A stretch of 64,000 nt of DNA from Haliotis asinina (GCF_037392515.1 NC_090291.1:15837501-15901500), one strand, 5' to 3'. Numbered from the stretch's first letter, positions 22,401-33,212 are shown. Made by a program: numbers and translations. Notes: generated by a model not told the origin, from the letters alone.

Positions 22401-25400
22401 TCTACGAACGCTTTGTGGATCAGGACCTAGGTTCTTTTGTTGCTTGGGCTAAATGCATCAGCTGTACTCTTCTCATAACGAACCTTTCGATGATTACAAC
22501 TCCATAACATTACTATATATAAGATACCGAACAGACAGTCTCTGCAGCACCAATGTAGACTACACCGATCCTTTGAGTATTTAATCCATTAAACAGGATG
22601 AAATCCATTTGATCACAGCACTAAAATCATTTAGTGAAATTGTCGGTGAGATGGGCGAAGATTCCCTTAAATGCCTCCAGAAGTAACCCATTTTAACACC
22701 CCCCCTTACGTCCCGCCCTCCTTAGTCAGAAGGAAGCGCTACATGTCGCACGAAGACCTGCCGAGTTCTCACTGAAGACCTGGAAATGTAAGTGGAGCCC
22801 CAACTGAATCAGCGTATTGGTCGTCTCTTAATGGCGAGCCCTGTTGGAGGGTTTACTTCTACTCCAGGGCCACATTTCTGTCCATGCGATCATGTTTTTT
22901 AATCGTCCAAAAGTGGTAAAACATGCGTTAGTACTCTCAATACAATTTGCCTCTTTTTACAGACGACACCTTCAGACAGCACAGAGGCCCTACCTTGTGG
23001 GACAAATCGCCTCTTTAAACAGATGACACTGGAAGAGAACAGGCTAACACAATCCTTTACTTTACACTGAGTACAGCTTATCTCTCTATACAGACGACAG
23101 TGTTTCAGTAGAAAGGACTAACACAATCTGATCGAATCTGAGTACAACTTATCTCTCTATACGGACGGCAGTGTTTCAGTAGAAAGGACTAACACAATCT
23201 GATCGAATCTGAGTACAACTTATCTCTCTGTACAGACGACAGTGTTTCAGCAGAACAGACTAACATAATCTGAACGAATCTGAGTACAACTTATCTCTCT
23301 GTACAGACGACAGTGTTTCAGTAGAAAGGACTAACACAATCTGATCGAATCTGAGTACAACTTATCTCTCTGTACAGACGACAGTGTTTCAGTAGAACAG
23401 ACTAACACAATCTGCACGAATCTGAGTACGACGTATCTCTCTGTACAGACGACAGTGTTTCAGCAGAACAGACTAACACAATCTGCACGAATCTGAGTAC
23501 AACGTATCTCTCTGTACAGAAGACAGTGTTTCCGTAGAACAGACAAACGCAATCCTACCTTGCGAAGTACAACTTATATCTGTATACAGACGACAGTGGT
23601 TCAGTGGAACGGACCAACATAAACTTACCTTACACTGTGTACAACTTACTTCTGTTTATAGACGACAGTGTTTCCATAGAACGGACCAACGCAATCCCAC
23701 CCGACACAAGTACAGCTTATCTCTCTACACAGACCACAGTGGTTCGGTAGAACGGACTACGTGATCTTAATTACACTGAGTACAACTTATTTCTCTACAC
23801 AGACGAAAGTGTTTCAGTAAAACGGACCAACGCAATCCTATCTTACAAAAGTACAGCTCATCTCTCTATACAGACGACGGTGGCTCGGTAGAACGGACCA
23901 CATAATCTTACCTTTCACTGAGTATAGCTTATCTCTCTATACAGACAACAGTATTTCAGTAGAACGGACCAACATAAACTTACCTTACACTGAATAGAAC
24001 TTACCTCGGTTCATAGACGACAGTGCTTGAGTAGAACGGACTAAACAATCTTACCTTACCCTGAATACAAGTTACCTCTCTATACTACAGAATTAAATAA
24101 TGAATTAATAATGATATATTATCCTGAAATGTGATGAATATCTTCATATACATGTCTAAATTTTATCCCGACCGTCGGAGAGGTGAATTGGAGAATCTGG
24201 CAGTCCGTGTTGCAAATAATTCGTCCTGGGCGGTCCGGGAGGCAGGTATTTCAAACGCTGCTATACAGACGACAGATATTCAGGAGAAAGGACTAACACA
24301 ATCTGCCCTCACTCTGGGACAACCCATCTCTCTATGGAAAGACACCGGGAAAATAAACCCGGTCAACATAATCATACTTTAATCTTGAACTTACCTCTCT
24401 ATGCAGACGATGCTGGTACAGTAGAGTGGGCGGTGGCCAAACACCATGATCCACGGAACGTTCTCTCTGTTCTGATTTGCCTTCTTCAGATCCTGTTCCA
24501 TCCACAGATACTGCGTCGAGTTGGGGCTGAAGTCGTGCTCGGTGGAGTAGGCAACGAAATGGATGCCCATGTAGTCGAAGGAGTACCAAAATGGCGACGC
24601 CGATCCGCTCTCTTCATATGGCATCTTCAGCCAGTTCAAATAAGCCGCAAATTCAAACTGAGCCTCGTGGTTGCCAGGGGCAACCATGTAGGGGACACGT
24701 GACACTATAGGTTGCAGTAGGTTCATGTATTCAACCCACACCTCGCTGTTGTTGTGACTGTCGCCGCCGAACTTGTCAGCGTAGCTGATGTCACCGGCGT
24801 GAACAAGAAGTTGAACCTCCCCAGTGTTGACATGTTTTGTAATAGACGCCATTGTGTCCTCACCTCTCTTAACGCCCATGTCGGCCACGACCGCTATTGC
24901 CGGTGCTGCGGTGGGCATTTCGACCACGGTGTTAGTAAGGAGCGATTCCATGTTGGCTTGAGTGACGTTCCTTGCATTTGGAGACTGAAGTGTAAAATTT
25001 AAAACACTGCTCCATCCAAACTGTGGATCTCCACATCTGTAGTAGTAAACCCCTGTGGGAGACGAAAGTGACGTCAGATTCAAGATGGCTGTGTTCAGGA
25101 CCCAGAGAAACATGCCGTCGGGATAGGAATAGGCTTCACCGGTGGCGTTAACGCCAAGGGAGGTAACTGTTAAACCGTACATACATACTGGTGTGTACTG
25201 TGCGTCCGAGGACCAGGTAGTTGGGTTTAACCACGTGACACGCATGGCTGTTGAACCTTGGAGAGCGAGATGTACAGCTTGTACACTCGGGGAGACGCTC
25301 ACCGGGAAATGGAGTTGGTAGGTCCGTTCAATTTCCTCTCTGGAGTGAAGTTGTTCAGCGATGCATCCTCCACCGAGTTGATACGAAGGCAGAACATGCG

Positions 25401-25437
25401 ACATCAGCGTCACCATCAGGAACAGCAACGCTGCCAT
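19251..25437 (-). CDS. ACP7: Purple acid phosphatase, ACP7-like (3 coding exons)
   Basis: This is a metallophosphoesterase of the animal purple acid phosphatase family (acid phosphatase type 7), which hydrolyses phosphomonoesters with a dinuclear metal centre. Joining 25437-24395, 20870-20683 and 19435-19251 gives 471 residues with consistent phases (2 then 1) and GT-AG introns. Residues 1-19 look like a signal peptide, and several N-glycosylation sites (N97, N120, N147, N157, N229, N306) suggest secretion. An N-terminal fibronectin-like domain spans about 44-150. The catalytic blocks are VVADMG (D186), GDISYAD (D216, Y219), GNHE (N256, H257), GHRPLYC (H335) and GHNHQYER (H376, H378). The C-terminal domain includes FDTGYLLMRPSRW. 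Block I has ADMG where GDxG is usual. Length is close to the human protein (438 from memory). The start ACCATGG is a good Kozak site. Confidence 0.93.
19436..20682 (-). other. ACP7 intron 2
   Basis: A 1247-bp GT-AG intron with no recognised SINE or array. Confidence 0.8.
20683..20870 (-). CDS. ACP7: ACP7 exon 2 (residues 348-411)
   Basis: The acceptor is CTCTTCCAG|ATGCGAC and the donor GCTGCCG|GTACGT. It encodes CDIEAPRYRANIEDLL, the metal-ligand block GHNHQYERSYPVY and YIVNGAAG. Both phases fit the neighbouring exons. Confidence 0.92.
21005..21157 (-). mobile_element. SINE S1 in ACP7 intron 1
   Basis: Tail remnant TTCTACGCCACTTTTAGC, mutated B box (GACCCGGGAATGG) and head ACTTTGACTACCAGGCCACC. 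Confidence 0.65.
21722..21900 (-). mobile_element. SINE S2 in ACP7 intron 1, internally deleted
   Basis: GGCGGCTGTCTGTGAATTATCGG and GATCTGGACCAGACCATTCAG are followed directly by CGACCACCCGATCCCGTCAG. The middle of the family consensus is missing. Confidence 0.7.
22180..22348 (+). mobile_element. SINE S1 in ACP7 intron 1, full length
   Basis: A box TAGCCAAGTGG, B box-like GGTTTGATTCC, body GTGTGAAGCCCATTTTCTGG and tail AAGCGGCGTAAAACTACACTCACTC. It is one of the best preserved copies and is antisense to the gene. Confidence 0.85.
23030..24390. repeat. 71-bp tandem array adjoining the exon 1 donor
   Basis: About 15-17 units contain CTCTCTATACAGACGACAGT, GTTTCAGTAGAACGGAC and AACACAATCTTACCTTACAC. 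The period is exactly 71 bp between 23137 and 23208. Units match the exon 1/donor border (TTACCTCTCTATGCAGACGA, then ACAGTAGAGTGGGC) with roughly three quarters identity. A break at 24090-24255 is followed by two further diverged units running up to the exon. Confidence 0.88.
24395..25437 (-). CDS. ACP7: ACP7 exon 1 (residues 1-348)
   Basis: It runs from ATG at 25437 to the donor AGAGAG|GTAAGTTC (GT at 24394-24393) and ends in phase 2. It carries the signal peptide, N-terminal domain and catalytic blocks I-IV. Its last 40 bases resemble the intron 1 satellite unit. Confidence 0.93.
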
Positions 25438-25452
25438 GGTAACAGTTCACAG
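25438..25452 (-). other. ACP7: ACP7 5' UTR end with a preceding acceptor site
   Basis: Fifteen bases upstream of the ATG there is a pyrimidine-rich acceptor, TTTCTCGCAG|CTG (AG at 25454-25453). The 5' UTR is therefore probably spliced from an upstream non-coding exon that I could not locate. Confidence 0.45.
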
Positions 25453-25545
25453 CTGCGAGAAAGACACATATAATCATCATAGTAATCATTTTTAACAGGA
25501 AAACAAAAAACAAAACAAAAAAAACAACAAAAAAAACACGAACGA

Positions 25546-25658
25546 AAACTCTGGCTTTTTGTCACGTTTCTACATAGAAGACATAAACATGAATGCTTAC
25601 TTGTAGAGTACATGTATTTCATATTTTGAAAATTGCGTTTCTTTTGCTGTTCAGTATA
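25546..25658 (-). mobile_element. Mariner-like MITE, copy C
   Basis: The minus strand begins TATACTGAACAGCAAAAGAA and continues with the family interior to AAAAAGCCAGAGTT. The far inverted end is eroded into an A-rich stretch (25500-25540). Confidence 0.6.
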
Positions 25659-25714
25659 GTTTTCTTTGTTGTTAAAGCGTCCAATGGCCGTCGGTCCGCA
25701 CATCATTAGACTGC

Positions 25715-25882
25715 CAATGGGGCGGTGGGTAGCCTAGTGGTTAAGTCGTTGGCTCGTCACTCTGAAGACTTGGATTTGATTTCCCACATGGATGCAATAT
25801 GTGAAGCCCATTTCTGGTCTCCTCCGCCATGATATTGCTGGAATATTGCTAAAAGCGGCATAAAACTAAATTCACTCACTAG
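25715..25882 (+). mobile_element. SINE S1, full length
   Basis: A box TAGCCTAGTGG is intact, the B box is mutated (GGATTTGATTTCC), and the tail is AAAGCGGCATAAAACTAAA. Confidence 0.85.
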
Positions 25883-25934
25883 ACGACTGCACTCCCGTGT
25901 ACTCTAATATCTTACTAACCATGTGTGTGAAGGA

Positions 25935-26008
25935 CAATTCTCTGTCCCCTGGGGTGATGTTGCTGGAATATTGATAAAAGCGGTGTAAAACTAAATTCAC
26001 TCACTACT
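25935..26008 (+). mobile_element. SINE S1, 3' half
   Basis: Only the tail half is present (GATGTTGCTGGAATATTG, AAAGCGGTGTAAAACTAAA), 53 bp after the full-length copy. It is probably a 5'-truncated second insertion or a partial duplication. Confidence 0.7.
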
Positions 26009-26692
26009 AACCATAAACCAACAAGGTCGACCTTTTACAACACTCGAAGGATATCCTTTGCTTGTTTGTACTCGTTCTTATAAGAACGGGTGTGGTGTTG
26101 ACAAACCGAAAAATATAATCTGTCGGATTTGGATTCGAACCCACAGCCATATACTTCTTAATACCTGAGTGCCCATAGCTCTATACAGCAATTTGCAGTG
26201 CTATAGACGACTGGCGTCCCGGGCACCCGAAGATCTTACGAAGCTTACCAGCAACGTCGAGCGTCAGAGTTTTAACAAAACTAGGACCATGGTCGTTAAA
26301 CAAAACTAGGATCACGGTCGTGGCTTGTTTGTGTACGTCCTCACAACACAACTCACTTCCGGGTTCGCGTATATTTCACAGTGGGTTTGTAGCACTGTGT
26401 AAATACGCAGTTTAAATACTTACATATATACACTGTCCTGGATGTGGAGCTGAACTCTTTGTGTCCGTTATCGAAGTACCATGTGAAGGTAAAGGCAAGA
26501 TAACAGGTACATCACATGACGATAGTGTATAGGTGTTCAACAGTGAGCCCGTCAACATTCAACAGTGTTTAACATACTTATGATAACACCGTTTCAAGGA
26601 GCAGTCGTTTGACAAGAACGCGGAATTAATTTGAAAACTCACTTCCCTTCTCAACATCCTTCACAGGCTCACGTGACCACGTGGGTGCTGGG

Positions 26693-26856
26693 AGAGTGAG
26701 TGAGTCTGGTTTTACGCCGCAGTGTCATGGGAAGAAGGGGGGGGGGGGGGTGATTTAAAGCAGGCGTCATACGCTGTACCCATGTGAGGAATCGAACCCG
26801 TGTCTGTGGCATGTCGAGCGAACGCTGTAACCACTGTGCTACCCCACCGCCCTTTG
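26693..26856 (-). mobile_element. SINE S1 with a poly-G interruption
   Basis: The tail (GTTTTACGCCGCAG) and head (TAACCACTGTGCTACCCC) flank a body where a G run at 26738-26751 replaces the usual sequence. It is the partner of the copy at 16562. Confidence 0.75.
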
Positions 26857-27452
26857 TGGATGTTACAGTATATTAGGCATGACTCTGAGGGTTCTAATGC
26901 CAGAAAGAATCAATAACCCAACACAAACCCTAGAATGTGTACTCAAAGTGTAATCTGAGTGTAAACACTGAGAATCCTAAGTATACCATGTGTTAAATCT
27001 GACCACTTTCTAAATGGCTTTGTATATTTTAAGTATGAACTACAAAACAGAATTTGTGAAGCAATACTCCATTGGATTGTGCTTTCGTGGGATTTCTTTC
27101 CATTTGTTAAACTGCTCCGGTAATTTATTTTAAGCCTGTTAACCTCTAAGCGCTTCACAGACAGCTTGGGTTGTAAGACCCATTGATCGAGAAAATATTG
27201 TGGCGCTTTGAGCATAATATTGAACTATGGGAAAATACGCATTATAAATGGACAATCATTGACATCATGATATAATCGGAAAAAAAAGTTGTATATTTTT
27301 ATAAATAACTACATCCTGCAAATTCTGAAAAAAATGTTACACGTTATACCCCAGAATTACAGATTGTTAAACAGGCCACGAGGGAATTAATTTGGGGGAG
27401 TCTCAAAATTATTTCGGCTCAGTCAGACAGAAAAATATATTCAGTCTCACCA
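26857..27452. repeat. Dispersed or duplicated block, copy 2 (partner at 16706-17373)
   Basis: It is nearly collinear with copy 1 from GGATGTTACAGTATATTA to TATTCAGTCTCACCA, without the microsatellite. A small stretch around 26940-26990 is unique to this copy. Confidence 0.85.
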
Positions 27453-27540
27453 GGCCGTTTCCTTACTCGTGACGTGTGAACGCTTTGACCACAAGGCTGC
27501 CGACCCTGTTTTGGGGAGATCAGGTGCTGTTGTCCAAAAC

Positions 27541-27612
27541 AATCTTAGCGCTAAGACCTCCTTAAGTCTGTTAAGGTATGGGAGTTACGGTCACCTTAGC
27601 ACTTTGTACAAC
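27541..27612 (+). repeat. Solo monomer related to the 53-bp satellite
   Basis: TTAAGGTATGGGAGTTACGG followed by TCACCTTAGC matches the unit of the array at 36900-38935. It is preceded by the perfect palindrome CTTAGCGCTAAG. No tandem copies are present here. Confidence 0.75.
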
Positions 27613-27827
27613 GACATTCTGGTCTCTTAAATACGATATGATATTCGGGAGACACTTCGTTGTAACTGCTCTAGGGTGGTAATAAGGGTAACAAGAGACT
27701 GTCGACTCGTAGTAAATCCGTCTATCTTTACTAATCCCCACCTTATGAAAAAAAAAAAACAATTAAAGTACACTTCACGTGTTCTATATAAAAACAAATT
27801 GACGTGATCTTAATTCACAAAATCAAA

Positions 27828-27937
27828 GCGCGGTGGGGTAGCCTAGTGGTTAAAGTTTTCGCTCTTCATGCCGAAGACCTGGGTTCGATTCCTACATGGA
27901 TACATTGTATGAAGCCCATTTCTGGTGTCCCCTGCTT
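27828..27937 (+). mobile_element. SINE S1, 5' part
   Basis: A box TAGCCTAGTGG and B box GGTTCGATTCC are both intact. The copy stops after GGTGTCCCCTGC, so the tail is missing. Confidence 0.8.
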
Positions 27938-28307
27938 CGACAGTATCGACACAACTCCACCACGGGCACAGTGAAGTTATACCCATACTACGGGATCAGG
28001 TGGTCAGGCCCGGTGACTTGTTTAACTGCGTGGTGTATAAACATTGCCCTTAGTGTTAAATATTGAATAAAATCACCATCAGTCACTTCCCTGACGGACA
28101 TGAAAACCTTGGTTGACGTCACTTATTGATTTCGCTTGTATCAGATTTCCGTAAAAAGATCTCTCTTAATCTGTGTTGCCTAGTTTAAATGAAATTGGGG
28201 CTTGAAGACGGAATAAATTTTGAAACCAGTCGTGGTTATTTTATATTATTCGTAATATCATATGCCTTTTGCATGTTTGCCTTTATTTCTCTTTTGTATT
28301 TTTCTTT

Positions 28308-28523
28308 CCTCAGCAATAATCCAACTACATAGCGGCGATCCTTAAATTATCGAGTCTGGATTAGACAATCCAGTGACCAATAGAGTGAGCATAGATCTGC
28401 ACAACTGGGATACGATGACGTGTCGACGAAAATCACCGAGCCTGATCACCCGATCCCGTTAGTCGACCCTTACAAGCACGGGTATGTGAAAAACAATTTT
28501 TAACTCGGATCTTCACGGGTCTC
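28308..28523 (-). mobile_element. SINE S2
   Basis: Blocks ATCGAGTCTGGATTAGACAA, AACTGGGATACGATGACG and ATCTTCACGGGTCTC are recognisable. The head word ATCTTCACGGGTCTC recurs at 28617-28631. Confidence 0.65.
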
Positions 28524-28599
28524 TTTATTGAACGTGTTTATCATATACTAAGCAGTATTTCTCACTGTCCCTGAACCCCAGTATTTTCCCTACTGCCTA

Positions 28600-28890
28600 G
28601 CCGTTTCCCAACCAGCATCTTCACGGGTCTCTATGTACACATACTTACTACTAAAGCCAAATCCAATTAAAAATCCATTCCCGAATGATACTAAGCAAGC
28701 CTTATCTAACCCCATTTAAACGCATATGGTGTTACCAGATCATAATTACAAACCCAGTTGGAGTCCCAGGGTCACCGCCAGTATTTTTCTACCGTGTTAT
28801 ATGTATGTTACGAAAGTATGGCGACAGAAATGCCAATTCAGTTATTGATTTCCGATTACCCCCGTTACCAGAGACCTAGGGATGCTGGGC
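28600..28890 (+). repeat. Dispersed repeat, copy 1 (partner at 31920-32225)
   Basis: ACCGTGTTATATGTATGTTACGA and AGAAATGCCAATTCAGTTATTGATTTCCGATTAC are shared with 31920-32225, along with TAACGCATATGG-type text upstream. The element type is unknown. Confidence 0.6.
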
Positions 28891-28929
28891 TAACGCGATA
28901 AATGAAACAAGTCTAGGTTTTCTACCTTT

Positions 28930-30660
28930 CTACATCTCCCATTTCACTGGTGCTCCTTTTCAATTGAAATGGGAATATATGTTACCACTGATACTGTGCA
29001 TATTCAGAATCTTGGCCCCACTTTCCGAATTAACTAGTGGGATTCCAACGCCTACAAGACTCAGTGATTCCGAACGAGCTACCAATTCAGTCACTAATGT
29101 ACTGTCGGAAATAAAAATAAAAATGTTTTTGAATGTTACTCAGTATTCGTCAAATTTACACAATTGCAAATAGCATATGTCGAAATGACACACATCGGCC
29201 TAACTGGGTATTCAGTCGGAGATGTAATAGGATATCCAGAAAAGAAAGTTTACTCGTAAAATCGCGCAAAACTTACTCGCGAAAAAATACGAATAGGTTC
29301 TGAAAACAATAGATGAGACTATAGATGGCAATAAGGTCGCTCAGCCATATATGATGACGGACCGTCGACTTAACTGCCATAAAATGCATGTGCTGCCTAC
29401 GGGCACAAGGGGCCAGTTCAAAGATATTTTATGCCTTTGCGTGTGTGTTGAACATGTCTCATCTGTTCGTTAACATCGTACGTTTTTGTTTTTTTCATAA
29501 ATCTTATGTTGAGATACGTTAAGCTGTACGATAAGCATGAAAACCTTAATTCAGCCATCTAATTAAATGTCTCAAAATTTATTGGTGGCATGACCACCCG
29601 GTAATCGACGGGACTCGATATAAATTTGTAAATTGTTATGACATGTCCTTTGCTTCCCTTGCTGAATTCCCTAAATCTCAGCTGATTTCTCTACCCACCA
29701 GACAGACCCCAACCTCGTCTGTGACACCCCGTCCTGACACACTTTTGAGACGACCCCTCGTACCTGTTTCCTTTCATAGCGATAGTGAGACTCCTTGGTA
29801 GCTACATCTTTAATAGATTCGGTATTAAAGTTATTATTTTTGCGCCAGTTATCGTTTATAATGAAGCTAAGTTTAATTTTAGAATGGACATTTAAAAAGT
29901 GTCATTTGTAATACAAAATCATCGCACACTAATATGCATAAAGTCATGGTCTTTTCCACATAAACCATTTTTGAAAAAAACCCCGCATTGCTCATTTCTA
30001 GACTAAAGTCTCTTCAATAAAGTTATTTACACTTTCACATACTAACCACATAAATTGTACATATGAATTCGAAAAAACGGGGGTTCTTTTCTATTTCCGT
30101 TAGTACTTTAAGACCGGGAGGCACACACAAAAAACATATACAAGTCTTTCTCTAAAAATCTTATCAGTACATGTAATAATGTGCTGTCTTGTATACTTGC
30201 TAATTTGATCATAAACTAACATGTCCAGTCAAATATGATTTTCATAAAAATACTATTTTTTTATCAAAGAAATATATCTGAGGGCACATGTCACGAGAAA
30301 TCTATTGCACGTTGAAACATGACTTTCTCGGACGAGTCCACTTCTGTATAGGGAACATAGTTAATATGTGTAGACGTATACTTCACGTTTCCTCTGAGTT
30401 CTCTGACACGTTTTGTCGCTATTTGCTGATATTTACTTCACTTAGATAATGCGGAGGGAAAGTACCTTTCCCACGGTCTTACTTTCCCCTTAGTTTTCTC
30501 TCTGGTCTCATGATCCCAATGCTCAAAACAGCTGTGATATTGCCGATGTGCCTTTAAGTTTTAACTCACTCACAATATTATGTTGCAAGTCATGATTTGA
30601 AATTAGGACCACGTTTTTATCTAATAGTTTCCTTGCACTTATAATACAATTACTGAAAAG
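28930..30660. other. AT-rich region, nothing recognised
   Basis: No exon with both splice signals and a recognisable protein, and no satellite or SINE, was seen in this stretch. Confidence 0.4.
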
Positions 30661-30671
30661 GAAAATGGTTA

Positions 30672-30940
30672 AGTGAGTGAGTTTAGTTTTATGCTGCACT
30701 CAGCAATATTCCAGCTATATGGCGGCGGTCTGTAAATAATCGAGTCAGGACCAGACAATCCAGTGATCAACAGCTTGAGCGTCGATCTGCACAAATGGAA
30801 ACTGATGCAATGTGTTAGCCAAGTCAGCGAGCCTCACCACCCCATCCCGTTAGTCGCCTCTTACGACAAGCATCGTCGCCTTTATATGGCAAACATGGGT
30901 TGCTATAGGCCTTTTCTACCCCGGACCTTCAAGAGTGACG
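30672..30940 (-). mobile_element. SINE S2, full length
   Basis: The tail TTTAGTTTTATGCTGCACTC lies at 30672 and the head CCCCGGACCTTCAAG at about 30932. It is followed by a conserved 170-bp extension shared with the copy at 47523. Confidence 0.85.
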
Positions 30941-31118
30941 TATTTTAAGAGCCATCATAACATCTTCTTCAGTACTTTACAGTTTTCTTCATAAAGGGAC
31001 CCAAGTAAAGTCAGTCAAACAAGTCAAGTGAAACGTAATCGAGTCAAACCCAGTCGCTAACATCATCACAAAAACAATCCATGAAAACACTTTTTTTACA
31101 AAAAAACACACTTAGAGA
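30941..31118. repeat. Extension beyond an S2 head, copy 1
   Basis: GAGCCATCATAACATCTTCTTCA, GGGACCCAAGTAAAGTCAG and GAAACGTAATCGAGTCAAACCC match 47790-47970 with few differences. It is either the true 5' part of a longer S2 element or flanking sequence copied with it. Confidence 0.8.
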
Positions 31119-31182
31119 CAAATGTTGTGTTTGCGTGTTTATTTAAGATCGCAATCAAGAATATTGCAGTTACAAGGTGTGT

Positions 31183-31350
31183 ATATCCGAATCTGGACTA
31201 GACAATCCAGTGATCAACAGCATGGGCATCGATAGACGCAATCGCGATACGATGGTATGTTTGAACCAAGTAAGCCAGCCTGACAGTCCGATCCCATTAG
31301 TCGTCTCTTACGACAAGCATGGGTTATTGAAAACCAGTCCTAACCTGGCT
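31183..31350 (-). mobile_element. SINE S2, tail missing
   Basis: CTGGACTAGACAATCCAGTG through CGACAAGCATGGGTTATTG is present. Confidence 0.7.
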
Positions 31351-31512
31351 AACTATTCTCAAAACGTTCGTAGCCCTACGAACTTCTTAAGCCCATTCTT
31401 AACTCATTAGCTACGATCAAAGTTAAAAATTCTTTGGGCTACGAGTGTTTCGAGAATAAGGGCCCTGGATCTCTGCACATCTATCCACTTGCCATCAAAT
31501 GTATAGACTAAG

Positions 31513-31521
31513 TATAAATAG
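31513..31521 (+). promoter_or_regulatory. TATA-box candidate
   Basis: TATAAATAG is followed about 20-25 bases later by TTCAGTCAGC, which resembles an initiator. No downstream coding exon was found, so this may be chance in AT-rich DNA. Confidence 0.2.
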
Positions 31522-31919
31522 AGCCACTTACTTCAGTCAGCTGTTCTACACTAGATTTTGCAAAGTATTCCATACTGTTTATAGCTACTGTTTACACATG
31601 AACTGATGCATTGTGAAACAAATTCGAAACGGTGAAAAGTTTACTGTCATGAGTTCAGTAAATGATGAAACGCAGCGAAACATTGCTATCTCGTAACAAA
31701 TCTTTACATGAAAACGCAGCTGTTAATATATACGATATCTGCACATGCTTTTCAGCACTTTGATGCATGATCTTTGAGCAAATCACCTGCACAAGGTTTA
31801 CAGTTGGTTTTCCCAAGGTTTTGGAGAAAACAGCCTCTGTGTAACCATATATAGGTGTATATAGGTAATACATATACACACTTGAAAACCCGACTGAAAA
31901 TACATTTCCGAGCACGGAG

Positions 31920-32225
31920 AAAGAATAACCTAACCCAAGTTTAACGCATATGGGGGTTACCAGTTCATAAAAACAAACCCACTGTCGATCCAGTCCAAAA
32001 GCTTAATAAAGAGCTAAAATATGAATGAATGAATGAATGAATGAATGAATGAATGAATGAACTGAGCGAACAAGCCTGCCATTCCACCTTCATAACATTA
32101 ACAGCAACTTTCCTACCGTGTTATATGTATGTTACGACAGTATGACGACAGAAATGCCAATTCAGTTATTGATTTCCGATTACTGCCATACTGCCATTAC
32201 TACGGGCTTATGGATGCTGGGCTTG
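31920..32225 (+). repeat. Dispersed repeat, copy 2, with (AATG)n insertion
   Basis: It shares text with 28600-28890, but is interrupted at 32022-32060 by a tetranucleotide run (GAATGAATG). Confidence 0.6.
32022..32060. repeat. (AATG)n microsatellite
   Basis: About nine perfect GAAT units. Confidence 0.9.
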
Positions 32226-32422
32226 GGTGACAGATACCTTCAAGGCGATGCTGCTGAGGCAGGCCAGGGATGTAGAGTGAACAGGTTTAATCTGTGCTAC
32301 AATCCTGGCGATGTCCCAGCAATAAACTTCATACATACCGTCTATTTAAGCATAATCTCAGTACTGAGCCATGTGTAAGGAATACCATGGATCGACATTA
32401 ACGTGGTGATATGAGTAAATAG

Positions 32423-32578
32423 CGGCGTGGGACCCTCCTAGTACGGGTAGACTTAGGAAGGTTTGCTCGTCCCAAGGTTGCTGTAGAAGAGAGAATTTGT
32501 CACTGCTGTAATCCTAACATTGTAGAAGACGAGGTTCATTTTCTCGTCGTTTGCCCGTTATTTTCAGACTTAAGGTAA
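32423..32578 (+). pseudogene. LINE reverse-transcriptase C-terminal remnant
   Basis: One frame, bounded by stops, reads VDLGRFARPKVAVEERICHCC followed by VEDEVHFLVVCPLFSDLR. This is the C-terminal Cys/His segment (ICxxC, ExHFLxxCP) typical of non-LTR retrotransposon ORF2 proteins. Sequence on either side does not continue the frame, so it is a short decayed relic. Confidence 0.7.
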
Positions 32579-33040
32579 CTTTGGGTGAAGATAATTACAT
32601 CAGATCCCTCTTTCATCTAGCTCAGACCAGTTAAACAGCTCATCTATCTTATGACCTAAAGTGAATTATACAATCCGCCTGCTTCCCGTATATAGCTCGA
32701 ACGTGTCGGCGTGGAAAAATATTTAAACTAATCGCGTTCTCTCGCCTCCACAGACAACCCTGCTTCACTCCTTATTAATTGAATTTTACTGATACAATGT
32801 GTATTTTCATGACAATAATTAGCGTCTCGTAGGCCATGATGACTGTATGCTCACTTTCACTATGAACAATATATTTTGTGCTCTTATTAACGATTTTATC
32901 GTTGGGCGTGTGACACTGAAATAAAATCAAACATTTTTCTTCTTCCGTCATGCGGGATTCTCTTCACAGTTGGTCCGTGGTGCCCAGCCAGAAGATACGA
33001 ACTGAGAACAAATATTATGATCGATGCTTGTGAGACGGGA
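32579..33040. other. No recognised feature
   Basis: Probably the decayed surroundings of the LINE relic. No other motif is seen. Confidence 0.3.
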
Positions 33041-33041
33041 T

Positions 33042-33212
33042 GGAGTCAGTTTAGTTTTACGCCGCTTTTAACAATAACCCATCATTATCGTAGCGGGGAA
33101 CACCAAAACAGGGCTCCACTCACTGTACCTACTAGTATGCAGAGAATCTAATCCGGGTCCGGAGTGACGAACGAACGCTTTAACCACCGTGCTACCCCCA
33201 CAGTCCCGACGG
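33042..33212 (-). mobile_element. SINE S1, full length
   Basis: Tail TTTAGTTTTACGCCGCTTTT, mutated B box (AATCTAATCCGGG) and head GCTTTAACCACCGTGCTACC. Confidence 0.75.

Larger units (their letters stand above)
20871..24394 (-). other. ACP7 intron 1
   Basis: A 3524-bp GT-AG intron holding a (GTGA)n run at 20878-20900, three SINEs and a 71-bp tandem array that reaches the exon 1 donor. Confidence 0.85.

Noticed and set aside
24334-25473. Plus-strand open frames over ACP7 exon 1
   Set aside because: They are antisense shadows of a well-supported coding exon.
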